Shown here: positions 32,270 through 40,247 of the stretch, one piece after another
Layout: each line of letters opens with the position of its first letter
Position numbering within the stretch: the first letter of the stretch is position 1
Assembly: GCA_025929535.1 (NCBI GenBank)
Contig: JAICLZ010000022.1
Span: 1 to 57,691 of the forward strand
Length of the DNA stretch: 57,691 bases
Reading direction: 5' to 3'
From: Gemmatimonadaceae bacterium
GTDB taxonomy: Bacteria > Gemmatimonadota > Gemmatimonadetes > Gemmatimonadales > Gemmatimonadaceae
The notes under the pieces: generated by a model
Database searches by the model: none
The model's input: only the letters and a program-made list of their open reading frames with translations
Told to the model about the DNA's origin: nothing
Position numbers and translations under genes: made by a program

Positions 32270-33202
32270 TTAGAGCTCGAGCTCCCAGTCCTGACCGAGC
32301 TGCTCGCTGCCGAAGTGGGTGTGCGCCTCCTCGCGCACGAGGCGAAAGCCTCTCGACACGTAGATCGCGCGCGCCGCGTCGAGCACGGCGTTCGTCCACA
32401 GCGTGACTGTGTCGTATCCCGCGTCGCGGGCGAATTGCAGGCAGGTATCCACGAGCGTTCGTCCCACGCCCGTTCCGCGCGCACTCGGTTCCACGAGCAG
32501 GAGGCGCAGGCGTCCAACGGTCTCGGAGTGCTTGACGAGGAAGATCGAGCCCACACGCACGCCATCGATGCATGCGATCCAGCAGCGCTCGCGCTCGGGA
32601 TCATGTTCGTGCACGAACTGCGCGACGATCTGCGCGACGAGTGCCTCGAAGTGCTCGCTCCACCCGTACTCCTCGGCGTAGAGCTCACCATGCCGCTGGA
32701 TGACCCACCCCATGTCCCCGGGACGTGGAGCACGCAGCTCGACCTCGCGCGGCCGCGGCTCGTCACTCGCGAGCACGCGCTCGATGGAGCGCATCGCCCT
32801 CACGAGCACGTGCTGATCCGCGGGCGAATGCCCCTCGAGCCACGCGGTGACCTGCGCGCGCGCTCTCGCATCCAGACGCGCGAATGCGCCTTGCCCCTTG
32901 CGGGTGAGTGCCAGGTTGCTGCGGCGTGCGTCGGCCGGCGAGGGCCTGCGCTGCACGAGCCGGCGCTCCTCGAAGGAGCGGAGCAGACGGCTCAGATATC
33001 CGGCGTCGAGGCCGAGGCTCCTGCCGATCTCGGTAGCCGTGCAGTCGGGATCTCCATGGGCGAGCTCGTACAGCACGCGTGCCTCGGCAAGTGAGAACTC
33101 GCTGTCGAGCAGCCCTTCCTGCAGGGCACCGATCTGCTTCGTGTAGAAGCGATTGAAGCGCCGAATGGCAGCGACGTTGGTCTCGAGAGGAGAGTCTGTC
33201 AT
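32270..33202 (-). CDS. MarR / GNAT bifunctional regulator-acetyltransferase
   Basis: A 310-residue fusion from ATG 33202. The first ~145 residues are a MarR winged-helix domain: EFSLAEARVLYELAHG, TATEIGRSLGLDAGYLSRLLRSFE and a wing with SPADARRSNLALTRKG. Residues ~155-310 form a GNAT domain with the acetyl-CoA loop VEPSARGTGVGRTLVDTC and an AARAIYVSRGFRLV motif B. This architecture is widespread; its substrates are usually unknown. A start at 33271 is open but would put the operator inside the coding region, so 33202 is preferred. A palindrome 56-70 bases upstream suggests self-regulation. Confidence 0.9.
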   Translation of the reverse strand: MTDSPLETNVAAIRRFNRFYTKQIGALQEGLLDSEFSLAEARVLYELAHGDPDCTATEIGRSLGLDAGYLSRLLRSFEERRLVQRRPSPADARRSNLALTRKGQGAFARLDARARAQVTAWLEGHSPADQHVLVRAMRSIERVLASDEPRPREVELRAPRPGDMGWVIQRHGELYAEEYGWSEHFEALVAQIVAQFVHEHDPERERCWIACIDGVRVGSIFLVKHSETVGRLRLLLVEPSARGTGVGRTLVDTCLQFARDAGYDTVTLWTNAVLDAARAIYVSRGFRLVREEAHTHFGSEQLGQDWELEL

Positions 33203-33243
33203 CTGAATGCGGTGCGGCGAGTCGAATAGCTGCGCATGCCCCG

Positions 33244-33271
33244 AGAATAACGAAGTGGTTGACTTTGTCAA
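33244..33271 (-). promoter_or_regulatory. Promoter of the MarR-GNAT gene
   Basis: On the minus strand a consensus -35 TTGACA (33271-33266) is followed after 16 bases by TATTCT (33249-33244), a fair -10. Transcription would start near 33237, giving a leader of about 35 bases. The -35 lies inside the palindromic operator. Confidence 0.65.
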
Positions 33272-33272
33272 C
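33258..33272. promoter_or_regulatory. MarR-type operator palindrome GTTGAC-TTT-GTCAAC
   Basis: Six bases mirror perfectly around a three-base centre (33258-33263 and 33267-33272), the shape and sequence class often bound by MarR-family dimers. It covers the -35 box of the MarR-GNAT promoter, so binding should block that promoter. It is about 72 bases from the divergent plus-strand -10 at 33344 and less likely to act there. Confidence 0.65.
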
Positions 33273-33319
33273 TAATTGTGGAGAGCGCAGGAGGCCCGGG
33301 AACGGCATCGTGCGGCTAC

Positions 33320-33349
33320 TTGCATGGCACGCCTTCACTTAGCTATACT
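33320..33349 (+). promoter_or_regulatory. Promoter of the membrane TPR gene
   Basis: TTGCAT (33320-33325) and TATACT (33344-33349) are 18 bases apart, a good sigma-70 match. The start site would lie near 33356, leaving a leader of about 71 bases before ATG 33427. The leader is GC-rich with possible weak hairpins. Confidence 0.6.
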
Positions 33350-33426
33350 CATCTAACCTTTGCCGACAATCGCGCCCGCGCTCACCCCGCGAGCGGGCCG
33401 CGCGTTGCCTCACCTCACGGTTTCCT

Positions 33427-34083
33427 ATGGCCAAGAAGGCCCGTCCGGACCTCGAAGAGCGCGTCGACATACTCGTAGAATGGCTCGAGCTGCACTCCCG
33501 TCAGCTCATGTTCGGCTCGATCGGGCTTCTCGTGATTGCCGGAGGGTTCTGGTTCTACCGCCACTCGAACCGGCTGCAGGCGGAGAGCGCGTCAGTGGCG
33601 CTCTCCGAGGCCGAATCCGCGATCGGGTCGGGAAACCTTCCGCTTGCACAGAGCAGCCTGGAGAAGCTCGTGCAGCGCTATGGAGACACGCCGTCGGGAG
33701 CGCAGGCGCGCGTGCTGCTCGCACAGGTGCACTACGAAAAGGGCGAGTACCAGCAGGGGATGAAGGATCTCGAGCCGGTGACGACCGACAAGGACGCGTA
33801 CACCGCGGCGACGGCCCTGAACCTTCAAGCTGCGGGCTTGGAGCAGTCAGGGAAGCTCCCGGAGGCGGCGGCGCTGTACCAGAAGGCCGCGGCGCGCGCG
33901 CCGTACAAGATCGACCACGACGTGTACATGGCGAGCGCGGCACGAGTGCTCACGACGGCTGGGAAGACCGACGAGGCGAAGAAGATCTGGGCGTCGCTGG
34001 CGAGCGATGATCAGAGTCCCGCGGCGGCGGAGGCTCGCGTGCGCCTGGGTGAGCTCGAGGCGAAAACAGGAAACGCTGGCTGA
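33427..34083 (+). CDS. Membrane-anchored TPR protein (YfgM-like)
   Basis: A 218-residue protein with a short basic N-terminus, one transmembrane helix at about residues 28-44 (MFGSIGLLVIAGGFWFY), and a periplasmic C-terminal part of TPR-like helix pairs: NLPLAQSSLEKLVQRYGDT, GEYQQGMKDLEPV and KLPEAAALYQKAAAR. This layout matches the YfgM/TPR_21 group, which in Escherichia coli associates with SecYEG and the chaperone PpiD. The exact role here is inferred. It has its own promoter and terminator, so it is monocistronic. Confidence 0.8.
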   Translation: MAKKARPDLEERVDILVEWLELHSRQLMFGSIGLLVIAGGFWFYRHSNRLQAESASVALSEAESAIGSGNLPLAQSSLEKLVQRYGDTPSGAQARVLLAQVHYEKGEYQQGMKDLEPVTTDKDAYTAATALNLQAAGLEQSGKLPEAAALYQKAAARAPYKIDHDVYMASAARVLTTAGKTDEAKKIWASLASDDQSPAAAEARVRLGELEAKTGNAG

Positions 34084-34112
34084 GCGCTCACGAGGGCTCG
34101 AGGGATGATACG

Positions 34113-34141
34113 AGGGCGCTCGGAAATGGGCGCCCTTTTTA
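34113..34141 (+). terminator. Intrinsic terminator after the membrane TPR gene
   Basis: AGGGCGC (34113-34119) pairs with GCGCCCT (34130-34136) around a ten-base loop, followed by a T run (34136-34141). It lies 30 bases after the stop codon. Confidence 0.85.
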
Positions 34142-34368
34142 CGCGCCAAAGGCCCGAGCAGCGAGCCCAGGTGACGCGTTGCTGCCGGGATAGGGCGCGG
34201 TCCGAATACTACGTATAAGATACATTATGTAAACCACAAGGTGGGGAGAAATGTGGACAACGGCACCACCGGCCGCCGTCCACTGCTCTGTAACTCTCCC
34301 GCTGCGAATGGCTTATCTCGACGTTCGCTCAGTCGAGCCCCGTGCCCGAGCGCGTACGGCGCCTCAGC
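34142..34368. other. Convergent intergenic region with an isolated AT-rich block
   Basis: Between two gene ends that face each other lies an AT-rich patch at about 34204-34236 containing TACGTA, TATAAG and the imperfect palindrome TACATTATGTA (34221-34231). It looks promoter-like, yet no plausible gene starts after it on either strand; the plus-strand frame from 34241 is the antisense of dapF. No clear terminator for the dapF transcript was found. Confidence 0.5.
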
Positions 34369-35211
34369 TCAGCTCAGGTTGGGTGCGGCGCTCCAGTTCG
34401 AGAGCTCGCCAGTAAATACGATGCGTCCTTCGCCTGCCAACGTGGGCTTCCAGAGCTCGCCTTCCCGTCTCAAGCGAACGCTCAGCTCGCGGCCGGATCG
34501 CGTGAGCAGCGACGTCGAGTCGCCGCTCTCGTTCCAACGCGCCAGGAGGATCGCCGACGCGATCGCCCCCGAGCCACACGCCAGCGTTTCGCCCTCCACG
34601 CCGCGCTCGAAGGTGCGAATGCGCCAGCGTCCCTCGTGCGTGGACACGAAGTTCACGTTCGCGCCGCCCGGGCGGAATTCGGACCATCTGAGCTCCCGCC
34701 CTCGCTCGCTCAACGGCACGGTTTCCACGTCGTCGCAACGCACGACGAGGTGCGCTACGCCCGCCAGCGCGAAGCCGATTTTGCGCTCACCCGCGCGAAG
34801 CGCCAGCCCCGGCAGCTCCCGCAAGCTCTCCGCGACGGCCGGCAAGTCGATCTCCGGCCCTGAGGCACCGATACGCGCCGGCACGAGCCCGCTGTCGGTT
34901 TCCAGGGTGAGCTCGCTCCTGGTGCCGAGGTCGAGCTCGCGAGCGAGCCGTGTGACGCACAGCGTGGCATTGCCACAGAACTCGCCGCGGGAGCCATCGC
35001 TGTTGTAGTACCGCATGGCCAGCGCGGCCCCTGCGTGCCCCGGCTCGGCGAGAAAGACCACCCCGTCAGCTCCCACGCCGGTACCGCGCGCGCAGAGCGC
35101 CTGAATGGCCTCTGGCCGCTCCAGCGGCCTATCGCCCGCTTCCAAACCACGCGAATCGAAGACCACGAAGTCGTTGCCGGAGCCCGACATCTTCCAGAAG
35201 CGACGGCCCAC
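34369..35211 (-). CDS. dapF: DapF, diaminopimelate epimerase
   Basis: It converts LL- to meso-diaminopimelate for lysine and peptidoglycan synthesis. From GTG 35211 the protein is 280 residues, the family length, and begins with the expected FWKMSGSGNDFVVFD. The two catalytic cysteines are C79 in EFCGN and C212 in LACGSGA. The segment after C79 reads GNATLC rather than the usual GNGxRC, a mild deviation. It sits two bases after the polyprenol-phosphate GT2 gene and is the last gene of the long kdsB operon. Confidence 0.92.
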   Translation of the reverse strand: MGRRFWKMSGSGNDFVVFDSRGLEAGDRPLERPEAIQALCARGTGVGADGVVFLAEPGHAGAALAMRYYNSDGSRGEFCGNATLCVTRLARELDLGTRSELTLETDSGLVPARIGASGPEIDLPAVAESLRELPGLALRAGERKIGFALAGVAHLVVRCDDVETVPLSERGRELRWSEFRPGGANVNFVSTHEGRWRIRTFERGVEGETLACGSGAIASAILLARWNESGDSTSLLTRSGRELSVRLRREGELWKPTLAGEGRIVFTGELSNWSAAPNLS

Positions 35212-35213
35212 GG

Positions 35214-35936
35214 TCAGATCTTCCCGGTGAGTGTCCGCCAGCGAAGCCGCCAGACCATCCAGATCGCCTCGTAGACGATCTTGCGGGACATCTTGCTCTG
35301 CCCCTCCGTGCGATCGTGAAAGACGATGGGAATCTCCACGATTCTGAAGTGCTTTCTCCAGGCAAGGTAGCTGACCTCGATCTGGAAGCCGTAACCGTTC
35401 GATCGCACCGAATCGAGATCGATCGCCTGCAGAACGGACCTGCGAAAGCACTTGAACCCGCCCGTGGAATCGTCGAGCGGCAAGCCAGTTACCCATCTCG
35501 CATACAGATTCGCAGCGTAGCTCAGCATGAGTCGCCGAATGGGCCAGTTCACCACCGTCACCTTGCCGCGGTTGTAGCGGGAGCCCAGGACGAGGTCCGC
35601 ATCCTGAATGGCGGCCAGGAACGTCGGCAGATGCGTCGGGTCGTGCGAGAAGTCCGCGTCCATCTCGAAGACGTACTCGTAGTCGCGCTCGAGTGCCCAG
35701 TGGAAGCCCGCGATGTACGCGGTTCCGAGCCCGAGCTTGCGCGGGCGATGCAGCGCGTGCACGCGCGGCTCGCGCGCCGCGATCTCATCGGCGAGCTGCC
35801 CGGTCCCGTCCGGAGAGCCGTCGTCCACGATCAGCACCTCGAGCCGCGGATCCTGCTCGAGAATCCGGTTCAGCAAGGTGGTGATGTTGTCGCGCTCGTT
35901 GTACGTGGGAATGATGACCAGTGCCCGCTCAGCCAC
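35214..35936 (-). CDS. Polyprenol-phosphate glycosyltransferase (DPM1-like, GT2)
   Basis: A 240-residue GT2 enzyme close to polyprenol monophosphomannose synthases. It has VIIPTYNERDNITTLL, LIVDDGSPDGTGQLADE, RPRKLGLGTAYIAGF and the metal site EMDADFSHDPTHLP. The later SRYNRGKVTVVNWP and GGFKCFRR segments are typical of this group. It would transfer a sugar to a lipid phosphate at the cytoplasmic membrane face. The YfhO-like membrane protein upstream overlaps it by eight bases and is a plausible user of lipid-phosphate sugars. The start is GTG 35936. Confidence 0.9.
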   Translation of the reverse strand: MAERALVIIPTYNERDNITTLLNRILEQDPRLEVLIVDDGSPDGTGQLADEIAAREPRVHALHRPRKLGLGTAYIAGFHWALERDYEYVFEMDADFSHDPTHLPTFLAAIQDADLVLGSRYNRGKVTVVNWPIRRLMLSYAANLYARWVTGLPLDDSTGGFKCFRRSVLQAIDLDSVRSNGYGFQIEVSYLAWRKHFRIVEIPIVFHDRTEGQSKMSRKIVYEAIWMVWRLRWRTLTGKI

Positions 35937-38322
35937 GGCGCCTCCGGTCGAGCACGAGTCCCGCCGCGATCCCGATGATCGAAAGCGCGAGCGCGATGAG
36001 CGTCACCATCTTCCCGCGCTCGAACGCCGGACTCGTGAACGTCAGCTCCACATGCGTAGCCCCGGTTGGGAGGACGACGCCCATGAGCGAGTAGTCGGTG
36101 CGCACCACAATCGCATCCTTTCCGTCAGCCGTGGCCGTCCACCCCGGATAGTAATTCTCGGATACCACGAGCGCCGATCCGGAAGGCGCCGGCTTCGCGA
36201 GCTGCAGCACGATGTGGCCCGGCGCGTATGAAACCGTGTGCACTTCGATCCCGGTCGGTGCGGGCATGGCCGAGATCTGCGGGCCCTCCACGGGCGCCGC
36301 GCTGTCGACGAGCGCGGCGCGCGTGGCGTCGAACCGCGCATCGGTGACGGTCGCGAGCACGGGCGCATCGCCGGCCTTCACGATCACCGGCGCAACCCAC
36401 GCAAACGCATTGTCGCCCGGGAGCCGGTACAGATACTCCGTGGACCCCGCCGCGTTTTTCACGGGGCCCGCGAGTCGTCTCACGCCCTCGAGGGGAACGG
36501 TGTCCGCATCCGTCAGCAGATATTGCGCGTTGAGGAGATGCCAGATCTGCGGCTCGACGAGCCGACGGTCCTCGATCAGATCGTTGTAGCGGCCGATCGA
36601 GTTGCCGTGGTAACCGACGACCTCGCGAATGCCGTGGACCATGAGTCCATTCGATTCCGTGGACAGGTACGGATCCCGCTGCGCATCCGTCTGCGGCGAG
36701 ATTTGAAGCGCGAGCACCCGGCCCGGCTCCTTCACTGCCTCGAGATACTCGATGATCGGATCGCTCGCGAACAGCTGCGACGCCGGCGGGGAAAACTGCC
36801 AGTAGAGCCGCTCGATGCTCCACAGATCGAGTGCCGTGATCGCGAGGAGCGCCCACGCGGCCTGCTTCGCGCGCAGCCTGTTCGCGAGCACTGCGAACAG
36901 CACGCCGAGAGTTGCCGCGGCCACGAGAAAGGAGCGAAGCGATCCGATCACGATCGCGCCCGCGTTGTCCGGCACCCTGTCGACCAGCTGCGGAAGCGCG
37001 ACGGCGGTCGCCATGGACGTGAGCGCACCCGACACGCCCAGCAGCAGCATCACCACGGCCGCCACTGCCCAGCCGACCAGATAGCGCCGCGCATACTCCC
37101 GAGCGAGCACGCGCTCGAGACCCAGCGCCGCGAACACCGCAATCGCGAGCGCCACGACATAGATGATCGTGCTCGGCGCGCGGAAGAACTTGGTGCCGGG
37201 AACGATCGCGTAGACGAGATGAAAGAACGGCGTCGAGTTGCCGAGGGCCCAGAGCAGCGCGACGATCATGGTGCCGAGCCAGAAGCGCGCGAAGGACCGG
37301 CGCCGCATGGCGCGCATGGCTCCGAAGCCCAGCACCGCCAGAATGAGCACGGCGACGCCGAGATACTCGCTGTGGAGATGGATGCCGTTGCGACCGGAGT
37401 ATGCGTTGAGAATCCCGCTGAACTGCGGGATATACGTGTTGATCAACTCCTCGAGCGGAAACGAGTACGTGGTGGCGTAGTCGTAGCCCTTCCCTCCCGC
37501 GCGCGGCGACCACGGCACGTATTCCATCACCGGGAGGTACTGCACTGCTCCGATGAGCATGCCGACCGCCACCGCCACGGCCGAAAGCCCCAGCCGCGCG
37601 AGCGCGGTGTCGCGCGGCAGCGGCACATCGCGGTCGCCCGAAGAGAAGGCGAGAAAGAGCGCGAACGCACCCGAGAGCAGCAGGTCGTATTGCAGCAGCT
37701 GCGGGTGCGGGCTCAACACCGCGAGCCCCGTCGCGAGCGCAAACACGCCGAAGGCCCAGAGACGTCCGTCGCGAATGCCGCGCACCAGCATCCAGAGCGC
37801 GAGCGGCGTGAGCGCGCTCACGAAAAGCTTTCCATCGTGGCCCGGCGACACGTACGACGCGATGGGACCACCCATCATGTACGCGAGCCCGCCGAGCAAG
37901 GCCGGATAGAAACTCAAACCCCAGGCGCGCAGGAAAAAGTACGTGAACAGCCCCGCGAGAAAGATGTGCACCATGAAGCCGACGGTCATCGCGACGTCGG
38001 TGGGCATGATCATGCGCAGCAGGAACGTGGGGTAGAAAATGTCACCGTGCATCGCGGCGACGTACGGGAGGCCGCCGTAGATGTACGGATTCCAGAGCGG
38101 GAACGAGCCGGTGGTGCGCAGCGTGTGCGCGGCGAACTCGCGGAACGCGTACCCCGCGAGGTACTGATCACTGTGGATGTTGATCAGGAACTTGCCGGCG
38201 AGTGCGGGTGCGCCGAGCCACAGCGTCGCGAGCGCGTATACGAGTGCGCTCCAGAGGCCGGCGAAGCGAGGCGCGCCGATCTCGGCCGCCGGTTCAGCGC
38301 GTTGGGCTGTGTTCTTCTTCAT
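35929..38322 (-). CDS. YfhO-family multi-pass membrane protein
   Basis: A 797-residue integral membrane protein. After a short cytoplasmic start it has about 12 hydrophobic helices up to residue ~510, with the family's periplasmic-loop features IHSDQYLAGYAFREF and FPLWNPYIYGGLPYVA near the N-terminus. The C-terminal ~200 residues are a soluble beta-rich domain (LVVSENYYPGWTA, then a FTSPAFERG stretch), followed by one last helix. This is the YfhO architecture, GT-C-like and linked to glycosylation of surface polymers. The start is ATG 38322, overlapping the upstream gene by 29 bases. Confidence 0.88.
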   Translation of the reverse strand: MKKNTAQRAEPAAEIGAPRFAGLWSALVYALATLWLGAPALAGKFLINIHSDQYLAGYAFREFAAHTLRTTGSFPLWNPYIYGGLPYVAAMHGDIFYPTFLLRMIMPTDVAMTVGFMVHIFLAGLFTYFFLRAWGLSFYPALLGGLAYMMGGPIASYVSPGHDGKLFVSALTPLALWMLVRGIRDGRLWAFGVFALATGLAVLSPHPQLLQYDLLLSGAFALFLAFSSGDRDVPLPRDTALARLGLSAVAVAVGMLIGAVQYLPVMEYVPWSPRAGGKGYDYATTYSFPLEELINTYIPQFSGILNAYSGRNGIHLHSEYLGVAVLILAVLGFGAMRAMRRRSFARFWLGTMIVALLWALGNSTPFFHLVYAIVPGTKFFRAPSTIIYVVALAIAVFAALGLERVLAREYARRYLVGWAVAAVVMLLLGVSGALTSMATAVALPQLVDRVPDNAGAIVIGSLRSFLVAAATLGVLFAVLANRLRAKQAAWALLAITALDLWSIERLYWQFSPPASQLFASDPIIEYLEAVKEPGRVLALQISPQTDAQRDPYLSTESNGLMVHGIREVVGYHGNSIGRYNDLIEDRRLVEPQIWHLLNAQYLLTDADTVPLEGVRRLAGPVKNAAGSTEYLYRLPGDNAFAWVAPVIVKAGDAPVLATVTDARFDATRAALVDSAAPVEGPQISAMPAPTGIEVHTVSYAPGHIVLQLAKPAPSGSALVVSENYYPGWTATADGKDAIVVRTDYSLMGVVLPTGATHVELTFTSPAFERGKMVTLIALALSIIGIAAGLVLDRRRRG

Positions 38323-39262
38323 ATGTGAACAGCCGGCGGCGCCGGACGAAGGCCAGAAAGATGAGCGGCGGAATCACTTCGAGCGCGGTGAGCCACAGTC
38401 GCGACGCGACCACCAGCAGATACGCGGGCCCCGCCGCGAAGCCCGCCCGTTGCAGCGCGAGCCCCATCGCGCCTTCGCGAAAACCGACGCCCGCAGGGGC
38501 AAATATGGCGAGGAAGCCGATGAGGTACGAGCCCGCGAATACTGCCACGTAGTTCCGGAGCGCGCCAGGCGCGGTGCCGAGCACGCCTTTCGTGAACAGC
38601 CAGAACGCGATGCCGTACATGAGCCACGCCACGCAGGTGAGCACGGCCGCGCTCAGGAGCACGCGGTGCGCGAGTGGTCGGAGCACGATCTCGCGCTTGA
38701 ACAGCTTTCCCGCCTGCAGGCCGAGTTTCGGCAGCACCGAAGGGGATGCGACCACCGCGGCTGCCATCAGCGCCATGATGATCACCAGCGCCGGCGAGAG
38801 CCGCAGCAGTGATGCACCCGCGACGATCGCGACCGCAAAGCCGACGATCGTGTTGATGAGTGTCACGAGCACCGATGCAGTCGCCCCCTCGGCTGCGGAC
38901 ACGCCGTATTCGCGCGACATCACCGCGAGCGCCGTGATCGACCAGACCTTCCCCGGGAGGTACTTCCCGAGATTCGAGATCGTCCAGATGCGAGCGGCGT
39001 CGACGAACGCGATCTCGTGCTGCCATCCGCGGAGAATGACGCGCCACGTCTCGATGAGCACCGCGTACGTGGCGAGCACGACGACGCCCGACGCGGCGAG
39101 CGCGAGCCAGTTCGGGCGTGCCTCGGCGAGCGCGAGCCTCACCGCGCCCCACTGGGCGACGATCGTGCGCGCGACGAGCGCCACCACGATCGCGGCGAGC
39201 GCGAGCTGCACGACGCGCAGCAGCGTGCGGCGCGCCGGCGCCATCATCGGTGTGTCGTGCAT
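38294..39262 (-). CDS. LPG-synthase-like transmembrane protein (UPF0104/YbhN, flippase-like)
   Basis: A 322-residue protein with about eight transmembrane helices. The signature of the lysylphosphatidylglycerol synthetase membrane domain is visible: IWTISNLGKYLPGKVWSI, then AVFAGSYLIGFLAIFAPAGVGFREG. It lacks the soluble aminoacyl-transferase domain of MprF, so it is not a lysyl-PG synthase. Stand-alone relatives are thought to handle lipids or lipid-linked sugars and often sit beside GT2 genes, as here. Confidence 0.87.
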   Translation of the reverse strand: MHDTPMMAPARRTLLRVVQLALAAIVVALVARTIVAQWGAVRLALAEARPNWLALAASGVVVLATYAVLIETWRVILRGWQHEIAFVDAARIWTISNLGKYLPGKVWSITALAVMSREYGVSAAEGATASVLVTLINTIVGFAVAIVAGASLLRLSPALVIIMALMAAAVVASPSVLPKLGLQAGKLFKREIVLRPLAHRVLLSAAVLTCVAWLMYGIAFWLFTKGVLGTAPGALRNYVAVFAGSYLIGFLAIFAPAGVGFREGAMGLALQRAGFAAGPAYLLVVASRLWLTALEVIPPLIFLAFVRRRRLFTYEEEHSPTR

Positions 39263-39272
39263 GCCTCCGGAT

Positions 39273-40247
39273 TCAGCGATCGTCGCCGTCCCGTCTCGGC
39301 AGCGATGCGTCGAGGAGGCGCCGCAATTCGCGCATCTCCGCGCGTTGCCCCGCGATCATCTCCCCGACGAGCCCCCCCACCAGGAACACGCTTCCGGTGA
39401 TGACGCAGATCTCGACGAGGTTGAGCAGCGGACGGAACCCGACACCCCAGAACACGCGAATGGCCAAGGCGATGATTCCGGCGAGCACGCCCAGCAGAAA
39501 GAGCGCGAAGCCCGTCATGCCGAACAGGAGGAGTGGCTTGCGTCCAAAGCGCAGCTCGAACCAGACGGAGAGCATGTCGAGCACGCCGATCGGAATGCGT
39601 CCGATGCCGAACTTCGAGACGCCCGCATTGCGCGGATAGAGCGGCACCGGAATCTCGGTGACGGTGAAGCCATTCTCGGCGGCGATGACGATCATGTAGC
39701 GGTGCCAGTCGGGACGCACCGGAAGCATCTCCATCACTTCGCGCCGATACGCTTTCACGGAGTTCAGATCGCGCACGGGGATGTCGAAGAGCGAGCGGCT
39801 CAGCCCATTGTAGATCCTCGACACGAACGCCTTCTCGTACACGCCCTGCTTGAACCCAGTCACCATGTCGGATTCGCCCGCGAGGATCGGTGCGACGAGC
39901 CGCGGGATGTCCTCGGGCTTGTACTGCAGATCCGCGGGATAGAACACGAGCACGCGGCCGCGCGCGGCGAGATATCCCGTGCGGAGTGCGTCCGCGATTC
40001 CGCGCTGGCGCCTGTGCCGCGCGACGCGGAGGAACGGGTAGCGCTTCTGCAGCTCTCCGAGTACGCGCTCCGTGTCGTCCGTCGACCCATCGTCGATGAC
40101 CACGACCTCGTAGGACACGGTGCTGTTCGCGAAGGCCCCCGCTGCCTGCTCCATGAAGAGCGGCAGGTTCTCGGCCTCGTCCTTTGCTGGCACGAGCACC
40201 GAGACGTCGATCGCGGCGTGTTGAGGGGCCGCGGCGACGAGCGTCAT
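39273..40247 (-). CDS. Membrane-anchored family 2 glycosyltransferase
   Basis: A 324-residue enzyme with an N-terminal GT2 domain (SVLVPAKDEAENLPLF, VIDDGSTDDTE, YPADLQYKPEDIPRL) and, after residue ~230, two long hydrophobic helices (LLLFGMTGFALFLLGVLAGI and a second near 275-295). This is the GtrB/ArnC-like form, which makes polyprenyl-phosphate sugars. The start is ATG 40247, overlapping the rpoN stop by four bases; the frame open to 41255 is inside rpoN. Confidence 0.9.
   Translation of the reverse strand: MTLVAAAPQHAAIDVSVLVPAKDEAENLPLFMEQAAGAFANSTVSYEVVVIDDGSTDDTERVLGELQKRYPFLRVARHRRQRGIADALRTGYLAARGRVLVFYPADLQYKPEDIPRLVAPILAGESDMVTGFKQGVYEKAFVSRIYNGLSRSLFDIPVRDLNSVKAYRREVMEMLPVRPDWHRYMIVIAAENGFTVTEIPVPLYPRNAGVSKFGIGRIPIGVLDMLSVWFELRFGRKPLLLFGMTGFALFLLGVLAGIIALAIRVFWGVGFRPLLNLVEICVITGSVFLVGGLVGEMIAGQRAEMRELRRLLDASLPRRDGDDR

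Noticed and set aside
33326-33341. TGGCAC-containing sequence as a possible sigma-54 promoter
   Set aside because: The GC element expected ten bases after the GG is absent (CT instead), and a better sigma-70 pair covers the same place.
34241-35008. Plus-strand open frame starting after the AT-rich block
   Set aside because: It is almost entirely antisense to dapF and Ser/Arg-rich; no motif was seen, although the start region is odd enough to mention with the AT-rich block.
36238-38328. Plus-strand open frame of 696 codons
   Set aside because: It is the antisense shadow of the YfhO-like gene; composition is dominated by Arg, Glu and His with no recognisable domain.
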